Part shown: positions 6,045 through 8,584 of the stretch, one piece after another
How positions within the stretch are numbered: the stretch's first letter is position 1
Layout of the letters: every line of letters begins with the position of its first letter
Source of the DNA: an uncultured archaeon
GTDB lineage: Archaea; Halobacteriota; Methanosarcinia; Methanosarcinales; Methanoperedenaceae
Length of the DNA: 8,584 nt
Direction: 5' to 3'
Assembly: GCA_902386085.1 (NCBI GenBank)
Contig: CABMIA010000088.1
Span: 1-8,584, forward strand
Program-made: the position numbers and the translations under genes
Notes under the pieces: generated by a model
Told to the model about the DNA's origin: nothing
The model's input: only the letters and a program-made list of their open reading frames with translations
The model's database searches: none

Positions 6045-6106
6045 GAACAGCGTATAATTTCCTATGAAAATGGGCTCTGCCGATTTTCATTCTTATACGC
6101 CTGTTC
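6045..6106. other. Long imperfect hairpin between HEPN and TIR genes
   Basis: Outer arms 6045-6057 and 6093-6106 pair over 13 positions with one bulged C; inner arms 6064-6071 and 6083-6090 pair over eight; the tip ggc/gcc (6073-6075, 6079-6081) closes on a three-base loop, with a G-G mismatch at 6072/6082. About 24 base pairs thus form within 62 bases. A further gaacagg at 6021-6027 can replace part of the outer arm. It may be a bidirectional terminator, a small RNA or a remnant of a mobile element; the sequence does not decide. Confidence 0.45.
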
Positions 6107-6215
6107 CGAAGGATCATCGACGTTTTGTAATACGCACGCTTTGAATGTCTTTGAAATAACGAATTAAATTAAAATATTGGTATCATTCTATACACGCCAA
6201 GAAAAATACAACAGG

Positions 6216-6956
6216 TCAGTCCTTGGATAGATTCTTAGTGGAGTTTGAATTTAATAGCTTTATTATTTCATTATATTTTTCCGGTGTTAAGCTTCCTTGA
6301 TATTTTTCAAAAAATTTCTGTAACTCTGCTTTTGCGGTATAAGCTTTTTGAATCTGCCGATTCTCTTTTGTTCCATTAAAAATTTTGAGAACTTGATCGG
6401 GTGTAAAATCAGCTAAAAAATCCAATAATGAAGCTCTTGCGTTTGCTTGATTATAATTCTCACTATGGATGAGATTATTGACGATAAAACTTTTCATATC
6501 TACTCCAAATTTTGATTTATTATTTATTACAATAACAATATATATAGCTGTACACCTTATTGCAGCTTTAACCTGCGATTCATCGGCATCTCTTAGTAAA
6601 GACGTACATTTATTATTTAGACTCTGCTTTTTCTTTATAAAACCATAAGGTGGGAAATCCAATTGAAGAGGAATAATAAACTTGTCAGTCGCAATGGCTA
6701 TACCTGTTTCTTGGTCTGTCCATTCAGAATCTTTGAAACCGTCTGTGAGTATCGTAATAAATATATCACAATCCTTAAGATTTTTTATTATTTCTTCTTG
6801 CCATTCAACGGATGGCTCTATATCATCATGTGCCAAAAAAACATCAAATCCCATAAATTTAAGGTCTTTTTTAAGTAACCCTACAATTTTCTTATCATTT
6901 ATTGAGTAACTAAAAAATAGTTTAATTGGTTTAATATCAACTATATTTGAATCCAT
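6216..6956 (-). CDS. TIR-domain protein, candidate NADase effector
   Basis: A 246-residue protein. Residues 10-135 are a TIR domain: IKLFFSYSINDKK is strand A and the start of the fold, GFDVFLAHDDIEPSVEWQEEI covers strand B, the BB loop and helix C, CDIFITILTDGF is strand D, and SEWTDQETGIAIA follows as in bacterial and archaeal TIR_2-like members. Acidic residues in the W52 helix (E51, E54, E55) are candidates for the catalytic Glu of NAD+-cleaving TIRs. Residues 140-246 are mostly helical and unrecognised; this part is a possible sensor or oligomerisation domain. No signal peptide. Upstream, atatttaat on the - strand at 6990-6982 sits 26-34 bases before the ATG, fitting a leaderless mRNA. 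AT-rich, convergent with the HEPN gene. Confidence 0.85.
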   Translation of the reverse strand: MDSNIVDIKPIKLFFSYSINDKKIVGLLKKDLKFMGFDVFLAHDDIEPSVEWQEEIIKNLKDCDIFITILTDGFKDSEWTDQETGIAIATDKFIIPLQLDFPPYGFIKKKQSLNNKCTSLLRDADESQVKAAIRCTAIYIVIVINNKSKFGVDMKSFIVNNLIHSENYNQANARASLLDFLADFTPDQVLKIFNGTKENRQIQKAYTAKAELQKFFEKYQGSLTPEKYNEIIKLLNSNSTKNLSKD

Positions 6957-6981
6957 TTTGTCTTATCTTTATACATCACCC

Positions 6982-6990
6982 ATTAAATAT
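6982..6990 (-). promoter_or_regulatory. TATA-like box of TIR gene
   Basis: On the - strand atatttaat lies 26-34 bases ahead of the ATG at 6956, which suits a transcript starting at or near the start codon. A closer gtataaag (6974-6967) is too near to be the main box. Confidence 0.4.
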
Positions 6991-7099
6991 TTTTCTGAAA
7001 AAGTACATCACTCTCATAGATAATCCATCTTCTCATCTTGACAATCAATTATTGCATATGATCCAAGACAATACCTCATTACTGTGCGCTACACTCCGA

Positions 7100-7120
7100 C
7101 CCTCCCCTTCCCTCCGCCCC
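7100..7120 (-). other. G-quadruplex motif on the - strand
   Basis: The + strand has C runs of 3, 4, 3 and 4 at 7100-7102, 7104-7107, 7110-7112 and 7117-7120, separated by 1, 2 and 4 bases. On the - strand this is a four-tract G-quadruplex pattern with short loops, which are the most stable kind. It sits upstream of the TIR gene in the same orientation. Confidence 0.5.
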
Positions 7121-7145
7121 TTGCAACCACGCGCCCTCTCCGCTA

Positions 7146-7192
7146 CGCAGGAATAACGGGCGCTTTCAACGCGTGCGGGCGCCAGTCCTGCG
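7146..7192. other. GC-rich nested stem-loop
   Basis: cgcagga (7146-7152) pairs with tcctgcg (7186-7192), and inside it ggcgc (7159-7163) with gcgcc (7179-7183). Alternative pairings exist: gtgcg/cgcac (7173-7177, 7191-7195) and gcgcc/ggcgc (7179-7183, 7197-7201). Strongly foldable, but of unknown role. Confidence 0.35.
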
Positions 7193-7206
7193 CACCGGCG
7201 CTCTTA

Positions 7207-7250
7207 AGACCGTGACTCTGAGCGCTTTTATCTGCGGTCTGCTATTTTTT
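7207..7250 (+). terminator. Stem with T-run, terminator-like
   Basis: agaccg (7207-7212) pairs with cggtct (7235-7240), followed by gcta and six Ts to 7250. In + orientation this looks like a transcript end, yet no + gene lies upstream, so it would close a noncoding transcript or be left over from a lost gene. Confidence 0.3.
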
Positions 7251-7288
7251 CAGAAAAGTGCCTGCATCGGTTCGACTTAATCTCATTC

Positions 7289-7296
7289 TTATAAAA
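7289..7296 (+). promoter_or_regulatory. TATA-like box, distal, for methanogenesis marker 8
   Basis: ttataaaa would start a transcript near 7320 with a 140-base leader that includes the 7384-7400 hairpin. Confidence 0.25.
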
Positions 7297-7383
7297 TTGC
7301 GATTGCGCATTGTGCTTATCCATGATTCATCCCAGATCTACCGATCTTTCGGCTGGATTATTCCTGAGCTTTAGAAGAAAATA

Positions 7384-7400
7384 GAGGCAAATCTTGCCTC
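7384..7400 (+). promoter_or_regulatory. Perfect 7-base hairpin in leader of methanogenesis marker 8
   Basis: gaggcaa (7384-7390) and ttgcctc (7394-7400) enclose a three-base loop. It lies 60 bases before the gene, between two possible promoters, so it may be a leader structure or an operator for a dimeric regulator. Confidence 0.35.
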
Positions 7401-7424
7401 AACATCCCAAAAATTGTCAATATC

Positions 7425-7438
7425 TTAATAATTAATAT
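7425..7438 (+). promoter_or_regulatory. TATA-like box, proximal, for methanogenesis marker 8
   Basis: ttaataattaatat ends 22 bases before the ATG and has its centre near -29, the distance for a leaderless archaeal mRNA. No Shine-Dalgarno sequence precedes the ATG, which agrees with leaderless translation. Confidence 0.35.
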
Positions 7439-7460
7439 CCAGCGCAACAATAACACTATC

Positions 7461-8330
7461 ATGGCAAAACCAAAAGACAGGCATGTAATGGAAGCTCTCG
7501 GCAAGACGCGAGTAGTTGTTGAGGGCGGCAAAGTAGTTGAAGTCGGTGAACCCCAGACCGAATACTGCCCGATATTCGATAAGGTTCGCGGGATAAAGAA
7601 GTTTACGTCAAAGACCGCAAAGGAAAATATCGAGTTCAGGATGAAGGATTTCGGTCTGTTCACAGAAGACAGGGCGATCGAGATGGAAATATTCGTGGGT
7701 TTCGGGGCAAGCGAGACGTTCATGACAGGGCTCAGGCGCGGGCTTATCGACACATGCGTGACCGCCTGCGACGGCTCGGGCACGGTGATCACGAGCAACC
7801 CCAAACTGGCGCAGTGCATGGGTTCGAGGATTTCGGGTCTTGTTGAGACCACACCCATACCAAAGCTCATCGAACGGATACAGGAAGTAGGGGGAATCGT
7901 GCTTGACCCCGGGACCGCGGCCCTTGACCAGGTCAGCGGTGTGAAAAGGGCGATCGAGCTTGGGTATAAGAAGATAGGGGTTTCGGTAACCAATGCAAAA
8001 GACATGCGCGCGATCCGCGATCTTGAGAACAAACACAAAGTACAGGTCATGGGTTTTGGCGTACATACCACAGGCATGCCTGAAAATGAGGCAAAAGAAT
8101 TCCTGGGCCTTGTAGACATGACCACGGGATGCACATCAAAATGGATCCGCGGGTGCATAACAGGTAAGACGATAGCGCAATTCGGAACAGCGATCCCGAT
8201 TTTTGCGATCACGCAGTGCGGCAAAGAACTGCTGCTTGAGCGAGCAAAAGAGGTCACAGACCCGATCCTGATAAATACGATGAAGCTGCCGGTGCAGCCA
8301 GAAGAGAAGCAGCCAAGGCCGCTGCTTTAA
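7461..8330 (+). CDS. mmp8: Methanogenesis marker protein 8 (DUF2099 family)
   Basis: The 289-residue protein matches the putative methanogenesis marker 8 family over its full length: an N-terminal RVVVEGGKVVEVGEP segment, EYCPIFDKVRGIK, ENIEFRMKDFG, a TACDGSGTVI core, RISGLVETTPIPKLIE, and a C-terminal TTGCTSKWIRGCI motif. Seven cysteines (36, 99, 103, 119, 224, 232, 253) include the C99-x3-C103 and C224-x7-C232 pairs, which could bind a metal or cofactor; that is inference. Biochemical function is unknown, but the family tracks with methyl-coenzyme M reductase genomes and is thought to serve that pathway. Soluble, no signal. ATG 7461 has no ribosome site. GC-rich like a resident gene, unlike the island to its left. 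It ends before a bidirectional terminator. Confidence 0.9.
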   Translation: MAKPKDRHVMEALGKTRVVVEGGKVVEVGEPQTEYCPIFDKVRGIKKFTSKTAKENIEFRMKDFGLFTEDRAIEMEIFVGFGASETFMTGLRRGLIDTCVTACDGSGTVITSNPKLAQCMGSRISGLVETTPIPKLIERIQEVGGIVLDPGTAALDQVSGVKRAIELGYKKIGVSVTNAKDMRAIRDLENKHKVQVMGFGVHTTGMPENEAKEFLGLVDMTTGCTSKWIRGCITGKTIAQFGTAIPIFAITQCGKELLLERAKEVTDPILINTMKLPVQPEEKQPRPLL

Positions 8331-8363
8331 AGCCTGTTATCCATAAAATCGCAAAATAAAAGA

Positions 8364-8381
8364 AGAGCGGTTACCCGCTCT
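8364..8381. terminator. Bidirectional terminator between convergent genes
   Basis: agagcgg (8364-8370) pairs with ccgctct (8375-8381) around loop ttac. On the + side T-rich DNA with a five-T run follows at 8393-8404; on the - side the complement gives a T-rich run (tcttttattttg). It lies between the mmp8 stop and the stop of the gene on the - strand, so it can end both. Confidence 0.65.
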
Positions 8382-8402
8382 CACTCTCTCTATGTTTTTG
8401 TT

Positions 8403-8584
8403 TTAGTTATCTGCGAAGTATACTGCAACTACTTCTACGGTTACGGGCTTAGTGACCCTTCCTCCGAAATAACCCTCAACTGCAGACATAGCTTCACTTT
8501 TCTCAATTTTACCGTCACTGTCGCTATCGTACTTTCCAACTTCAGATGAGTACGAATCTGAGTGGGAATGATGTCCCGATCCAT
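8403..8584 (-). CDS. C-terminal end of EF-hand/dockerin-like protein (partial)
   Basis: Only the last 59 residues are in the window; the 5' part lies beyond 8584. A His/Ser-rich linker (GSGHHSHSDSYSSEVGKY) leads into a canonical calcium-binding loop, DSDSDGKIEKSE, with ligands at positions 1, 3, 5, 7, 9 and 12. It is followed by a helix (AMSAVEGYFGG), a KPVTVEVVAVYF helix and the stop at 8403-8405. This arrangement is typical of the dockerin-like tails of secreted archaeal proteins, such as S-layer or PKD-domain proteins, where calcium stabilises the tail or its partner contact. The identity of the main domain cannot be told from here. It converges on mmp8 across the shared terminator. Confidence 0.75.
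   Translation of the reverse strand, partial: GSGHHSHSDSYSSEVGKYDSDSDGKIEKSEAMSAVEGYFGGRVTKPVTVEVVAVYFADN

Larger units (their letters stand above)
6991..7288. other. Gene-free spacer with abrupt GC-rich block
   Basis: No convincing reading frame is present on either strand; a 69-codon + frame here has no ribosome site or domain pattern. The left part is AT-rich like the island, then composition flips near 7085 to C-rich and GC-rich DNA with the structures listed separately, before returning to AT-rich promoter DNA for the next gene. Confidence 0.45.

Noticed and set aside
6947..7156. 69-codon + frame between TIR and mmp8
   Set aside because: Starts inside the TIR gene start region, lacks a ribosome site and runs into the GC-rich structured block; composition is not protein-like.
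7322..7384. 20-codon + frame in the mmp8 leader, as a possible leader peptide
   Set aside because: No ribosome binding site and no codon pattern suggesting attenuation; chance frame.
7358..8257. 299-codon - strand frame opposite mmp8
   Set aside because: Long only because the GC-rich coding strand suppresses stops; the + frame matches methanogenesis marker 8 throughout.

Overview
The window looks like a methanogen-lineage archaeon. The best clue is the methanogenesis marker 8 family gene (7461-8330), a family confined to methanogens and anaerobic methane or alkane oxidisers. An archaeal DacZ-type diadenylate cyclase, an archaeal type IV pilin-like signal, two tRNA genes without encoded CCA and a surface-type EF-hand protein agree. 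A member of the Methanosarcinales, perhaps Methanoperedens (ANME-2d), fits the style, but that lineage is inference and not shown by the sequence.

Layout. 1-684: no large gene, but a run of strong inverted repeats (98-369) followed by a 47-codon single-helix membrane protein with a clear ribosome binding site (442-585) and a hairpin/T-run terminator. 685-1206 (-): membrane protein with an archaeal pilin-type N-terminus and a second helix at its C-terminus. 1222-1588: AT-rich spacer. 1589-1869: divergent tRNA-Ile(GAT) and tRNA-Ala(GGC). 1982-4595 (+): dacZ-like c-di-AMP synthase, a DUF1015 protein, then a compact BrnT-like toxin and small putative antitoxin. 4596-7000: visibly AT-poorer-in-GC accessory island (for example 15 of 60 bases are G/C at 5041-5100) carrying a HEPN-motif protein (+) and a TIR-domain protein (-) that converge on a 326-base spacer full of hairpins. 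7000-7460: spacer with a G-quadruplex motif and a GC-rich foldable block. 7461-8330 (+): methanogenesis marker 8 (39 of 60 bases G/C at 7741-7800), closed by a bidirectional terminator. 8403-8584 (-): C-terminal end of an EF-hand/dockerin-like protein running out of the window.

How the parts relate. The dacZ and DUF1015 genes look like resident chromosome and may be co-transcribed, with the toxin pair appended 10 bases behind DUF1015. The HEPN and TIR genes have two effector types repeatedly used in abortive-infection immunity (RNA cleavage and NAD+ cleavage) and share the low-GC composition of transferred DNA, so this island is the leading candidate for an undescribed defence locus. The hairpin-rich 5' end is a second, independent candidate for a structured RNA.
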